A DNA stretch of 64,000 bases from Bacteroidota bacterium (GTDB lineage: Bacteria > Bacteroidota > Bacteroidia > Chitinophagales > Chitinophagaceae): assembly GCA_018267705.1 (NCBI GenBank), contig JAFDXX010000016.1:60912-124911 (forward strand), read 5' to 3'. The position numbers and the translations under genes were made by a program. How positions within the stretch are numbered: the stretch's first letter is position 1; each line of letters begins with the position of its first letter. This document shows positions 45,587-54,741 of this stretch, piece after piece. Below the pieces are notes generated by a model. That model was not told the DNA's origin. It made no database searches and saw nothing but the letters and a program-made list of their open reading frames with translations.

Positions 45587-47638
45587 TTGCGTGGAGATTT
45601 ATTGAAAAAAGAATTAAACATTTTCACCTTCAACGATTTATTAAATCATTTTCCCAATAGGCATGTAGATAAAACAAAAGTTGCTTTTATAAACGAAATA
45701 AATTTTCAAACAGAATACATACAAATTGCAGGTAAATTAATAAGCATTGAAGTAGTAGGAGAAAAACGCGGAAAACGTTTAATAGCCTGTGTTCAAGATA
45801 AAACAGGAATAATAGAGTTAGTTTGGTTTCAGGGAATTAATTGGGTAAAAAAATATTTAGTAGAAGGAACTACTTATTTGTTATTTGGAAAAACAAGTTT
45901 ATTTAACGGAAAACCTCAAATGGTGCACCCTGAAATTGAAATATTTACAAATGAAAAAAGTGAAGGCAAAGCATTTTTAGAACCCATTTATCCAACAACC
46001 GAAAAATTAAAAACAAAAGGTTTAAGCGGAAGACAAATAGCAAAATTAACTTATGCATTATTAACGCAATTGCAAGCAAAAGATATTGAGGAAAATTTAC
46101 CGAATGAAATTAATAATCGCTTACAATTAATACCTCGCTATGCCGCTTACAAAGCTGTACATTTCCCTTCAAATAGTAATGAATATGAAGCAGCAATAAA
46201 GCGGTTAAAATTTGAAGAATTATTTATTGCACAAGTGCGGCTAAACTTAATAAAATTGCAACGCCATTCAAGCAGCAAAGGTGTTGTATTTGAAAAAGTA
46301 GGAGAGCTTTTTAATTCATTTTATAATAATCATTTACCATTTCAATTAACCAATGCACAAAAACGTGTATTAAAAGAAATAAGAATTGATACGGCCAAAG
46401 GGCATCAAATGAATCGTTTATTACAAGGCGATGTGGGTAGCGGTAAAACAATTGTTGCTTTACTATCTATGCTATTGGCAGCCGATAATAATTATCAAAG
46501 CTGTTTAATGGCACCTACTGAAATACTTGCACAACAACACTTTCAAAGCTTAAGTAATTTAGTTAAAGAAATGAATATTGAAATTCGGTTACTAACCGGC
46601 AGCACAAAAACTAAAGAACGAAAAGAAATTTTGCAAGGTTTAGCCAACGATACTATTCATTTTATTGTAGGCACACATGCCGTTATTGAAGAAACCGTTC
46701 AGTTTAAAAATTTAGGATTAGTAATTGTAGATGAGCAACATCGTTTTGGCGTTGCACAACGTGCAGCATTGTGGAAAAAAGCAATCATTCCTCCGCATAT
46801 TTTAGTAATGACGGCAACACCCATTCCTCGCACATTGGCAATGACTGCTTATGGAGATTTAGATTATAGTGTAATGGATGAATTACCACCCGGAAGACAA
46901 ACAATTACTACCGTACATCGTAATGAAATGCAACGGTATAAAGTAATGGAATTTATAAAAACAGAAATTGCAAAAGGCAGACAAGCATATATTATCTATC
47001 CGTTAATAGAAGAAAGTGAAAAATTAAATTATGAAGATTTAATGCAAGGTTATGAGGAAGTAAAAAGTTATTTTCCTGAACCTAAATATTTAATAAGTAT
47101 GGTGCATGGAAAAATGCCTGCCGAACAAAAAGAAATCAATATGCAACGCTTTGTAAGCGGCAATACACAAATAATGGTAAGCACAACAGTTATTGAAGTA
47201 GGCGTTAATGTACCCAATGCAAGTGTAATGGTAATAGAAAGTGCAGAAAAATTCGGATTATCTCAATTACACCAGTTACGAGGAAGGGTAGGCAGAGGAA
47301 GCGAAAAAAGTTTTTGTATTCTTTTAACGCCCGGCAAAATAAGTGTTGAGGCTAAACAACGTATCTCTGTAATGTGTGCTACTAATGATGGGTTTAAAAT
47401 TGCAGAAAAAGATTTGGAATTACGAGGACCCGGTGATATTGAAGGCACCAGGCAAAGCGGTGCATTAAATTTTAAATTGGCAAATATTGTAAACGACAAA
47501 CCACTGCTTGATTTGGCAAAACAAGAAGCAGAACAATTATTGCAAGAAGATATAGATTTAAATATGGCAAAAAATTTGCAATTGAAAAACTTTCTACAAC
47601 AACAAAAAGGAAAAACGAATTGGAGTAAAATTTCGTAA
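45587..47638 (+). CDS. recG: ATP-dependent DNA helicase RecG (true start probably upstream)
   Basis: Branched-DNA helicase that remodels stalled forks and Holliday junctions. From the first standard start (TTG 45587) it is 683 residues: wedge/OB domain ('IQIAGKLISIEVVGEKRGKR'), helicase motifs 'LLQGDVGSGKTIVALLSM', 'VIVDEQHRFGVAQRAALW', 'LVMTATPIPRTLAMTAYGD', 'VSTTVIEVGVNVPNAS', 'LSQLHQLRGRVGRG', and the RecG-specific 'TNDGFKIAEKDLELRGPGD'. However, the conserved RecG N-terminus 'SSPIEYLKGVGPLRGDLL' is encoded in frame from 45551, upstream of that TTG, with a stop at 45515-45517. Only ATT (45518, 45560) and ATA (45527, 45545) are available there, so a non-standard start is likely. Confidence 0.93.
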   Translation: MRGDLLKKELNIFTFNDLLNHFPNRHVDKTKVAFINEINFQTEYIQIAGKLISIEVVGEKRGKRLIACVQDKTGIIELVWFQGINWVKKYLVEGTTYLLFGKTSLFNGKPQMVHPEIEIFTNEKSEGKAFLEPIYPTTEKLKTKGLSGRQIAKLTYALLTQLQAKDIEENLPNEINNRLQLIPRYAAYKAVHFPSNSNEYEAAIKRLKFEELFIAQVRLNLIKLQRHSSSKGVVFEKVGELFNSFYNNHLPFQLTNAQKRVLKEIRIDTAKGHQMNRLLQGDVGSGKTIVALLSMLLAADNNYQSCLMAPTEILAQQHFQSLSNLVKEMNIEIRLLTGSTKTKERKEILQGLANDTIHFIVGTHAVIEETVQFKNLGLVIVDEQHRFGVAQRAALWKKAIIPPHILVMTATPIPRTLAMTAYGDLDYSVMDELPPGRQTITTVHRNEMQRYKVMEFIKTEIAKGRQAYIIYPLIEESEKLNYEDLMQGYEEVKSYFPEPKYLISMVHGKMPAEQKEINMQRFVSGNTQIMVSTTVIEVGVNVPNASVMVIESAEKFGLSQLHQLRGRVGRGSEKSFCILLTPGKISVEAKQRISVMCATNDGFKIAEKDLELRGPGDIEGTRQSGALNFKLANIVNDKPLLDLAKQEAEQLLQEDIDLNMAKNLQLKNFLQQQKGKTNWSKIS

Positions 47639-47700
47639 TTGAAAAGTAAAACCTAAAAAAAAACCGTATCTTTTACTAAGATTAATATGCATACCCCATA

Positions 47701-50700
47701 ATGAAAGGAACAATTTTTTTTATAAGACTAATTTTTTGTTTACTGCCAACATCATCTTTGTTTGCACAATCTTATTTAGAGTTTGTAGAAAACAAAGGGC
47801 AGTGGGATAAAACTATAAGTTTTAAAGGAGAAATGACAGCAGGAGCATTAGCCTTAAAACCAGATGGTGGATACAGAATGTTGTTATACGATACCAATTC
47901 AACTGCATTTATAACATCACACACAACAAAATTTCTTTCTACAACACAGCAAGCTAATCTTTCTAAAACAAATAACAATACTTCTTTAAAAGGTCATGTA
48001 TATGAAGTGAAATTTTTAAATGCCAACCCCAATCCTGTTGCTGTTCCTGAAAAAGTATCTACATCATACAATAATTATTTTATTGGAAATGATAAAACTA
48101 AATGGGCAACTAATTGCAAAATATATCAGGCAATTACCTATAAAAATATTTATCCAAATATTGATGTAAGATATTATACCAACAATGGTTCATTAAAATA
48201 TGATTTAATTGTAAACCCCGGTGGAGACCCCAATAATATTGCCCTGTATTTTGATGGAGCCGATGCAATTACACTAAATAAAGGAGCTTTAAACATAAAA
48301 ACCAGTGTTAGCAATGTAAAAGAAAAACCTCCCATTTCTTATTTAATAAACAATAAAGGAAGACAAGATGCTGATTGTAATTTTGACATTAAGGGCAATA
48401 TTGTAAGATTTAAATTTAAAAACACATTAAAAAATAATGAAATATTAGTTATAGATCCTCAATTTGTTTTTTCAACTTTTAGCGGAAGCAAATCAGACAA
48501 TTGGGGATATACTGCCACCTATGATAATAACGGAAATTTTTATTTAGGAGGAATTGTTTTTGGAAGCAACTTTCCGGTAAGTAACGGAGCATTTCAAACC
48601 AATTTTAATGGTGGCTCAGGAATATATAATATGGATATGGGTATTATGAAATTAAACCCAAGTGGAACGAACAGAATTTATGCAACCTATATTGGCGGTG
48701 CAACCGGAGGAGATCAACCACAAAGTATGGTAGTAGATGGTTTAGGAAATTTAACAATTGCAGGAAGAAGTGCATCATCAGACTATCCTACAACAAACGG
48801 AAGAATTGGCAGCGGTGGAGGCTGGGATATTGTAATTACAAAATTAAATACAAACGGAACTGCTTTAATTGGATCGGTAGCCATAGGCGGAAGTGGAGAT
48901 GACGGTGTAAATATTGCTGATAAAGAAACTGCAGTTAGCGGTCCATCTCACTCCATAACAACCAGAAGATATTATGGAGATGATGGAAGAAGTGAAGTAA
49001 TTGTAGATGCTGCAAATAATGTATATGTAGCTTCTTGTACACAATCGGCAGATTTTCCTACAACAGCTAATGCCTTCCAAAAAATAATAGGTGCAAAAAA
49101 TGGAAGTGGCAGAGCACAAGATGCAGTATTCATTAAATTTAATTCAGATTTATCAAATTTATTATATGCAACTTTTTTAGGAGGAAGTGATGATGATGCT
49201 GCTTTTGTTCTTGCACTAAACCCATTAAACGCAAATGTTTATGTTGCCGGAGGTACCGCCAGTGCAGATTTCCCGGGAAATAAAGGCAATAGCCTATATC
49301 AAACTTCTCAAGGAAATGTAGATGGATTTGTAAGCATTTTTAGTAATGATGGATCTCAATTAATACAAACAGGTTACTTTGGTACAAGTGGAATAGATTT
49401 AATTTATGGTATTCAGTTCGATAAATCTAATTATCCATATATAATGGGCACAACAACCGGAAACTGGCCTGTTGTAAATGCTCCGTTTAACCAACCGGGC
49501 GGCAAACAGTTTATAGCCAAACTACAACCAGATTTATCTAATTGGGTATACTCTACAATATTTGGCACCAACTCTACCGATCCTAATCTCTCTCCAACTG
49601 CATTTTTAATTGATAGATGTGAGCAAGCTTATGTTTCAGGTTGGGGTGGTTTAGGTAATACAGGTACAGGTTATCAAGCAGGTAATACAAATGGAATGAG
49701 TATCACTGCCGATGCTATCCAGAAAACAACAGATGGAAGTGATTTTTATTTTTTTGTATTAGGAAAAAATGCACAATCTCAATTGTATGGAAGTTTCTTT
49801 GGACAAAATGGTGGTAATTATCCCGATCATGTAGATGGTGGCACCAGCAGGTTTGATAGAAATGGAATTATTTATCAAGCAATTTGTGCCAATTGCGGTG
49901 GCGGTGCGGTTTTCCCTACAACACCCGGAGTGTGGTCGCCCAACAACCAAGCTTTAGGTACTAACGGAGGAGAATGTAATATGGCAGCCATTAAAATTGC
50001 TTTTAATTTAGCGGGAATAGAATCAGCAATAAAATCTAAAGTGCAAGGTTCTACCAGAGATACTTCGGGCTGCTTACCGCTAACAGTAGATTTTAGAGAT
50101 TCAATAGCACAAGGTAAAAGTTATGTTTGGGATTATGGAGACGGCTCTCCCAAAGTATCAACTACAACTCCATCAAGTAGCCATATTTTTAATTCAGTAG
50201 GAATTTATAAAGTGAGTTTAGCTTCAATAGATTCTAATAGTTGTAATATAGCCGATACTTCTTATCTAAACATTAGAGTAGGAAGTGATTCAGTTCGCCT
50301 TTCTCTCACACAACAAAAACTACCGCCTTGTACTTCATTCACTTATCAATTTACAAATAATTCGTATTTGGTTTTATCATTAAAACAATTTAAAGATTCA
50401 AGTTTTGTAGTAGATTTTGGAGATGGTTCCGCAAAAAAATATTTATTAAAAAACGAAACAGTATTTACACATGCTTTCCCTGCAGAAGGTACCTATTTTG
50501 TTACACTAACTTTATTAGATACTAATTTTTGTAATTACTCAGATTATATGATTGATACTTTGCGTATAGCCAGTAATGTAAAAGCAAATTTTCAAACACC
50601 TGCAACAGGTTGTAGTCCCTATAGTGCAACATTTACCAATACAAGTTCAGGTGGTTTATCTTTTATATGGGATTTTGGTGATGGTACAACTTCTACACAA

Positions 50701-51345
50701 ACCAACCCTACACATTTATATGCACAAGCAGGTACTTACATCATTACATTAACAGCAAACGATCCATCAACTTGTAACTTAACAGATGTAGCCACTTTTA
50801 CTATTACCGTATCCGATAAGCCAACAGCAGCTTTTACAGCTTCGCCACAACCACCAATAGCCAATACACCTATTAATTTCACCAATACATCAACCGGAGC
50901 CAATTGGTTTAAATACACGTTTGGAGATGGCGATTCTGTTATTACAACATCTACACTTACTCCCGTAAGTCATATTTATAATACAACAAATACTTTTACG
51001 GTTTGTTTAACGGCAAAAAACATTTCGGGTTGTACAGATGTAGTATGCAACTCTGTTCAAACATTAGTTAACCCGTTATTTGATGTGCCTAATGCATTTA
51101 CGCCTAATGGCGATGGCATAAATGATAAAATTTTTGTAAATGGATATGGAATTATAACAATGAATTGGAAAATTTATAATAGATGGGGAGAGTTGTTATT
51201 TGTAAGTAACAATAAATCTAGTGGATGGGATGGAACGTATAAAGGTGTACTACAACCACAAGATGTGTATAGTTATATATTAGAAATAGAATTAAGTAAC
51301 GGAGAAAAATATACTAAAAAAGGTAATATAACATTACTACGTTAA
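47701..51345 (+). CDS. Large secreted PKD protein with SBBP-like repeats and type B T9SS C-terminal signal
   Basis: A 1214-residue surface or secreted protein. Signal peptide 'LIFCLLPTSSLFAQS'. The N-terminal 'SYLEFVENKGQWDKTISFKG' and 'KNIYPNIDVRYYTNNG' form the domain that precedes SBBP repeats; beta-propeller-like repeats follow ('YATYIGGATGGDQPQSM', 'YATFLGGSDDDAAFVLA'). Four PKD domains lie at about 790-1125 ('VWDYGDGSP', 'VVDFGDGSA', 'IWDFGDGTT', 'YTFGDGDS'). The last 90 residues are the gliding-motility-associated type B sorting domain: 'PNAFTPNGDGINDKIFV' and 'IYNRWGELLF'. It should cross the outer membrane by T9SS. It overlaps the PorP/SprF gene by 1 nt. Confidence 0.93.
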   Translation: MKGTIFFIRLIFCLLPTSSLFAQSYLEFVENKGQWDKTISFKGEMTAGALALKPDGGYRMLLYDTNSTAFITSHTTKFLSTTQQANLSKTNNNTSLKGHVYEVKFLNANPNPVAVPEKVSTSYNNYFIGNDKTKWATNCKIYQAITYKNIYPNIDVRYYTNNGSLKYDLIVNPGGDPNNIALYFDGADAITLNKGALNIKTSVSNVKEKPPISYLINNKGRQDADCNFDIKGNIVRFKFKNTLKNNEILVIDPQFVFSTFSGSKSDNWGYTATYDNNGNFYLGGIVFGSNFPVSNGAFQTNFNGGSGIYNMDMGIMKLNPSGTNRIYATYIGGATGGDQPQSMVVDGLGNLTIAGRSASSDYPTTNGRIGSGGGWDIVITKLNTNGTALIGSVAIGGSGDDGVNIADKETAVSGPSHSITTRRYYGDDGRSEVIVDAANNVYVASCTQSADFPTTANAFQKIIGAKNGSGRAQDAVFIKFNSDLSNLLYATFLGGSDDDAAFVLALNPLNANVYVAGGTASADFPGNKGNSLYQTSQGNVDGFVSIFSNDGSQLIQTGYFGTSGIDLIYGIQFDKSNYPYIMGTTTGNWPVVNAPFNQPGGKQFIAKLQPDLSNWVYSTIFGTNSTDPNLSPTAFLIDRCEQAYVSGWGGLGNTGTGYQAGNTNGMSITADAIQKTTDGSDFYFFVLGKNAQSQLYGSFFGQNGGNYPDHVDGGTSRFDRNGIIYQAICANCGGGAVFPTTPGVWSPNNQALGTNGGECNMAAIKIAFNLAGIESAIKSKVQGSTRDTSGCLPLTVDFRDSIAQGKSYVWDYGDGSPKVSTTTPSSSHIFNSVGIYKVSLASIDSNSCNIADTSYLNIRVGSDSVRLSLTQQKLPPCTSFTYQFTNNSYLVLSLKQFKDSSFVVDFGDGSAKKYLLKNETVFTHAFPAEGTYFVTLTLLDTNFCNYSDYMIDTLRIASNVKANFQTPATGCSPYSATFTNTSSGGLSFIWDFGDGTTSTQTNPTHLYAQAGTYIITLTANDPSTCNLTDVATFTITVSDKPTAAFTASPQPPIANTPINFTNTSTGANWFKYTFGDGDSVITTSTLTPVSHIYNTTNTFTVCLTAKNISGCTDVVCNSVQTLVNPLFDVPNAFTPNGDGINDKIFVNGYGIITMNWKIYNRWGELLFVSNNKSSGWDGTYKGVLQPQDVYSYILEIELSNGEKYTKKGNITLLR

Positions 51346-52370
51346 TGAAGCACATTGTAAAACATATTATTATTTTATTTTTTGTGTTTAATTGGATGAA
51401 TATTAATGCACAAGATTTACATTTTTCGCAATACTTTAATGCACCGTTATTGGTAAACCCTGCTAATACAGGTTTTATAACCGATTATGATTATAGAATT
51501 GGCGGAAACTATCGTAACCAATGGGCAAACTTTGGCAATGCCTACAAAACAATGAGTATTTGGGCAGATGGACAGTTATTCTATAATAAATTTGAAAATG
51601 GATGGATAGGTTTAGGAGGTGCATTGTTAAAAGATGAAGCCGGCGGTGGAACATTAACAGCCACAAGAGGTTTTTTTTCTGCAGCCTATCACCAAGTTAT
51701 TAGCGATAACGGATTATTAAGTATTGGTGCAGGTTTTGGTATGGTTAATAAACGTGTAGATGTTTCAAAACTAGTTTTCAATAATCAATGGAATGGGCAA
51801 TTCTTTGATATTACTATACCCAGTAATGAACCGTTTTTTCATACATCCATTTATTACACAGATTTGCAAATAGGTGTAAATTATGCTGCTTTTATTTCTG
51901 ATAATTTATATTTAAATGCAGGCATTAGTGCGTTTCATATCAATCAACCTTCCGAAAGTTTTTTTGCAGCATCTTCAACGGCTAATACTCAATTAAATCC
52001 AAGATTAAACTTCTTCTTAAATGCTCAAATTAAAATTCAAAATTTATGGATTGTTAACCCCAATATATATGTAAGCAAAATGGGCTCAGCTACCGAAACC
52101 GTTATAGGATTAAATGCCAATAGAAATTTAAGCGGAGATGGTTCTAACCAATTAATATTAGGTTTATACTATCGTAATAATGATGCTATTATTCCTGTAA
52201 TTGGTTATGAACTAAACAATTATAAATTAACTTTTAATTACGATGCTACCATTTCTTCTGTAAATACTTATAATGCCATGCAAGGTGCTTACGAAGTATC
52301 AATTATAAAAAGCGGTATTTGGAAAGGAGGAGATAAATCTATTAAATGCCCTAAAATGGTTAGGTTTTAA
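51345..52370 (+). CDS. PorP/SprF-family type IX secretion outer membrane protein
   Basis: A 341-residue outer-membrane barrel. After a signal peptide ('IIILFFVFNWMNINAQ') comes the family's opening 'FSQYFNAPLLVNPANTG', then 'GNYRNQWANFGNAYKTMSIW', and further strands to the end. SprF-like proteins are partners required for secretion or cell-surface attachment of a specific type B T9SS cargo such as SprB. Its ATG overlaps the stop of the PKD cargo gene (TAATG), so the pair is translationally coupled. The protein likely serves the 1214-residue cargo; that pairing is inferred from position. Confidence 0.95.
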   Translation: MKHIVKHIIILFFVFNWMNINAQDLHFSQYFNAPLLVNPANTGFITDYDYRIGGNYRNQWANFGNAYKTMSIWADGQLFYNKFENGWIGLGGALLKDEAGGGTLTATRGFFSAAYHQVISDNGLLSIGAGFGMVNKRVDVSKLVFNNQWNGQFFDITIPSNEPFFHTSIYYTDLQIGVNYAAFISDNLYLNAGISAFHINQPSESFFAASSTANTQLNPRLNFFLNAQIKIQNLWIVNPNIYVSKMGSATETVIGLNANRNLSGDGSNQLILGLYYRNNDAIIPVIGYELNNYKLTFNYDATISSVNTYNAMQGAYEVSIIKSGIWKGGDKSIKCPKMVRF

Positions 52371-52398
52371 AATGCTTAGTAAATACAAATAAGCTTTT
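52369..52398 (+). terminator. Weak intrinsic terminator after the PorP/SprF gene
   Basis: GCTTA (52374-52378) pairs with TAAGC (52390-52394), and AAAA (52369-52372) pairs with TTTT (52395-52398) across a single bulged T; the loop is 11 nt. Weak, but placed just before the his promoter. Confidence 0.4.
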
Positions 52399-52419
52399 AA
52401 ATTCTTCTTTCAAATAAAA

Positions 52420-52450
52420 TTTGCAGTTTATATTATTGCTATTACTTTTG
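52420..52450 (+). promoter_or_regulatory. Consensus promoter of the his operon (TTTG-N19-TACTTTTG)
   Basis: TTTG at 52420-52423 and TACTTTTG at 52443-52450 are exactly 19 bp apart, a full match to the Bacteroidota consensus. The hisL ATG at 52455 follows the -7 box after 4 nt, so the transcript probably begins at or beside the leader start codon. Confidence 0.78.
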
Positions 52451-52454
52451 CTGC

Positions 52455-52502
52455 ATGATAACAACAGTACATACACATCATCATTACTTGCTTATTGCGT
52501 AA
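52455..52502 (+). CDS. hisL: his operon leader peptide (His-rich, 15 residues)
   Basis: The short ORF encodes MITTVHTHHHYLLIA and ends in TAA (52500-52502). Four of its residues are His, three of them consecutive (codons 52476-52484) plus one at 52470-52472. It lies between a consensus promoter and a strong terminator, 90 bp ahead of hisG. Leader ORFs with runs of the regulated amino acid are the classical sensor of ribosome-mediated attenuation: when His-tRNA is scarce the ribosome stalls at the His codons. Its stop codon lies inside the segment that can pair with the terminator's 5' arm. No Shine-Dalgarno sequence is possible if the mRNA is leaderless. I know of no described family for this leader in Bacteroidota. 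Confidence 0.85.
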   Translation: MITTVHTHHHYLLIA

Positions 52503-52568
52503 GCTATTGGTGTTGGTATATACTTAAACATAATGAAAGGCTTACTCAAAAACGAGTGAGCCTTTTTT
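52490..52568 (+). terminator. his attenuator: terminator with alternative antiterminator pairing
   Basis: Four segments can be drawn. Terminator (3:4): 52536-52547 (AAAGGCTTACTC) pairs with 52554-52565 (GAGTGAGCCTTT), 12 bp with one T-G pair, 6-nt loop, then a T-run. Antiterminator (2:3): 52495-52505 (TTGCGTAAGCT) pairs with 52539-52549 (GGCTTACTCAA), 10 of 11 positions including one G-T pair. A small 1:2 hairpin, GCTTA (52490-52494) with TAAGC (52500-52504), can sequester segment 2. A ribosome at the hisL stop covers segment 2 and favours termination; one stalled at the His codons leaves it free and favours readthrough into hisG. Confidence 0.85.
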
Positions 52569-52592
52569 AATTGTAGTAAGAAAAAATAAATT

Positions 52593-53447
52593 ATGAAACT
52601 TAAACTGGCTATTCAAAAAAGCGGAAGATTATCGGATGATTCTATAAAACTTTTAAAAGATTGTGGAATTGATTTGCATAATGTAAAAGACCGTTTAAAA
52701 ACAGAAGCAGATAATTTTCCTTTAGAAGTCTTTTTTTTGAGAGATGATGATATTCCTCAATATGTTGAAGATGGGGTTGCCGATATTGGGTTTGTAGGAG
52801 AAAATGTTGTGTACGAAAAAAATAAAAAAAATGAAGTAGTAGAAAAATTAGGCTTTGGAAAATGCCGATTAAGTATTGGTATTCAAAGAAATGAAAACTA
52901 TATTAATGCTTCGTATTTAAACAATAAAAAAATTGCAACTTCATATCCTGTTATAGTTGAAAAATTTTTGAAACAAAATAATATTACTGCCGAAATACAT
53001 GAAATTAGCGGCAGCGTAGAAATAGCTCCGGGCATAGGTTTGGCAAATGCTATTTGCGATTTGGTTAGTAGTGGATCTACCTTATTTATGAATGGATTAA
53101 AAGAAGTAGAAACTATTTTACAATCGCAAGCTGTATTAATTAAGAATAAACATTTAAATGAGCCACAACAACAATTGCTTAATAAATTATTGTTTCGCAT
53201 ACAATCTGTAAAAAAAGCGAAGAACAATAAATACATTTTATTAAATGCTCCCAATAATAAATTAAAAGAAATTATTGCACTCTTACCCGGAATGAAAAGC
53301 CCAACCGTATTGCCTTTGGCAACAGAAGGGTGGAGTAGTGTACATAGTGTATTAAATGAAAATGAATTTTGGGATATTATTGAACAATTAAAAGCTCATG
53401 GTGCCGAGGGCATTTTAGTTGTACCTATTGAAAAAATGATAATCTAA
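52593..53447 (+). CDS. hisG: ATP phosphoribosyltransferase (long form)
   Basis: A 284-residue HisG, first enzyme of histidine synthesis, joining ATP and PRPP. Length and the C-terminal ACT/PII-like domain (about 210-284, 'YILLNAPNNKLKEIIALLPG' and 'AHGAEGILVVPIEKMI') identify the long, His-inhibited form that needs no HisZ. The catalytic part has 'LKLAIQKSGRLSDDSIKLLK', 'DIGFVGENVVYEKN', and the PRPP loop 'ICDLVSSGSTLFMNGL'. Thus the pathway is controlled both at the enzyme (ACT domain) and by the attenuator upstream. hisD follows after 2 bp. Confidence 0.97.
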   Translation: MKLKLAIQKSGRLSDDSIKLLKDCGIDLHNVKDRLKTEADNFPLEVFFLRDDDIPQYVEDGVADIGFVGENVVYEKNKKNEVVEKLGFGKCRLSIGIQRNENYINASYLNNKKIATSYPVIVEKFLKQNNITAEIHEISGSVEIAPGIGLANAICDLVSSGSTLFMNGLKEVETILQSQAVLIKNKHLNEPQQQLLNKLLFRIQSVKKAKNNKYILLNAPNNKLKEIIALLPGMKSPTVLPLATEGWSSVHSVLNENEFWDIIEQLKAHGAEGILVVPIEKMII

Positions 53448-53449
53448 AT

Positions 53450-54727
53450 ATGAAAACATTTTTATATCCCGATATAAAAGATTGGAAAAATTTATTACAA
53501 CGTCCAACTTATGATATTTCTTCTTTAACAGAAAAAGTAAAAAATATTTTAAATGACGTAAAACAAAATGGTGATTTTGCTTTAAAAAAATATACACAAC
53601 AATTTGATGGTATTGAATTAAATAATTTTTTAGTTACTAAAAAAGAAATTGAAGAAGCTGAAGCATTATTATCAACCGAGTTAAAGCAAGCAATTCAAAC
53701 AGCAGCAAATAATATTTTAACCTTTCATCAAAAACAAATTACTAATGTAGAAGTTGTTGAAACTATGCCGGGCATTTGTTGTTGGCGTAAAAGTATTGGG
53801 ATAGAAAAAGTTGGTTTATATATTCCCGGTGGAACGGCTCCATTATTCTCAACTGTATTAATGTTAGGCATTCCTGCAAAAATTGCTAATTGTAAAGAAA
53901 TTATTTTATGTTCTCCTTCTAATAAAAACAAAAAACTTCATCCTGCTATTTTGTTTGCAGCCCATTTAGTAGGTATTACAAAAATTTATAAAGTTGGTGG
54001 CGTGCAGGCTATTGCCGCAATGGCTTACGGAACAGAAACTATTGAAGCAGTATATAAAATTTTTGGCCCCGGAAATCAGTATGTAACCTGTGCTAAACAA
54101 TTAATTCAACAAAATGGGATAGCAATTGATATGCCTGCAGGCCCAAGTGAAGTTTGTGTAATAGCAGATGAAACGGCTAACGCAAAATTTGTTGCATCCG
54201 ATTTATTAAGTCAGGCAGAGCATGGTGCAGATAGTCAGGTATTATTAATAAGTACAAATGCTGATTTAGTGAATGAAGTAAATAATGAAATCAATATTCA
54301 GCTTGAAAAAATTTCAAGAAAAAAAATTGCAATACAAGCGTTAGAAGGCAGTAAAGCAATTGTAGTACAAAATATAAATGAAGCAATAAATCTAGCAAAC
54401 GAATACGCCCCCGAACATTTAATTATTGCATGTGATAATGCAGATACTATTGCCGAAAAAATTATAAATGCCGGCTCTGTTTTTATAGGAAATTATTCAC
54501 CCGAAAGTGTAGGAGATTATGCAAGTGGCACTAACCATACTTTACCAACCAATGGTTTTGCAAAAATGTATAGTGGGGTTAGTGTTGATAGTTTTGTAAA
54601 AAAAATAACTTATCAAAAACTTACACAGCAAGGGTTACATGAAATTGCTACTACAGTTGAATTAATGGCCGAAGCAGAAGGATTGGATGCACATAAGAAT
54701 GCAGTGGCCATTAGAATTAATAATTAA
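53450..54727 (+). CDS. hisD: Histidinol dehydrogenase
   Basis: A 425-residue zinc enzyme for the last two oxidations from histidinol to histidine with NAD. Signatures: 'GLYIPGGTAPLFSTVLMLG', 'YKVGGVQAIAAMAYGTETI', 'GPGNQYVTCAKQ', 'DMPAGPSEVCVIADETA', 'DLLSQAEHGADSQVLLIST' (zinc Gln/His), 'NEYAPEHLII' (catalytic Glu-His) and 'SVGDYASGTNHTLPT' (zinc Asp). Full length. It lies 2 bp after hisG and 14 bp before hisC, as in most Bacteroidota his operons. Confidence 0.98.
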   Translation: MKTFLYPDIKDWKNLLQRPTYDISSLTEKVKNILNDVKQNGDFALKKYTQQFDGIELNNFLVTKKEIEEAEALLSTELKQAIQTAANNILTFHQKQITNVEVVETMPGICCWRKSIGIEKVGLYIPGGTAPLFSTVLMLGIPAKIANCKEIILCSPSNKNKKLHPAILFAAHLVGITKIYKVGGVQAIAAMAYGTETIEAVYKIFGPGNQYVTCAKQLIQQNGIAIDMPAGPSEVCVIADETANAKFVASDLLSQAEHGADSQVLLISTNADLVNEVNNEINIQLEKISRKKIAIQALEGSKAIVVQNINEAINLANEYAPEHLIIACDNADTIAEKIINAGSVFIGNYSPESVGDYASGTNHTLPTNGFAKMYSGVSVDSFVKKITYQKLTQQGLHEIATTVELMAEAEGLDAHKNAVAIRINN

Positions 54728-54741
54728 AATGAAGAATTGAA

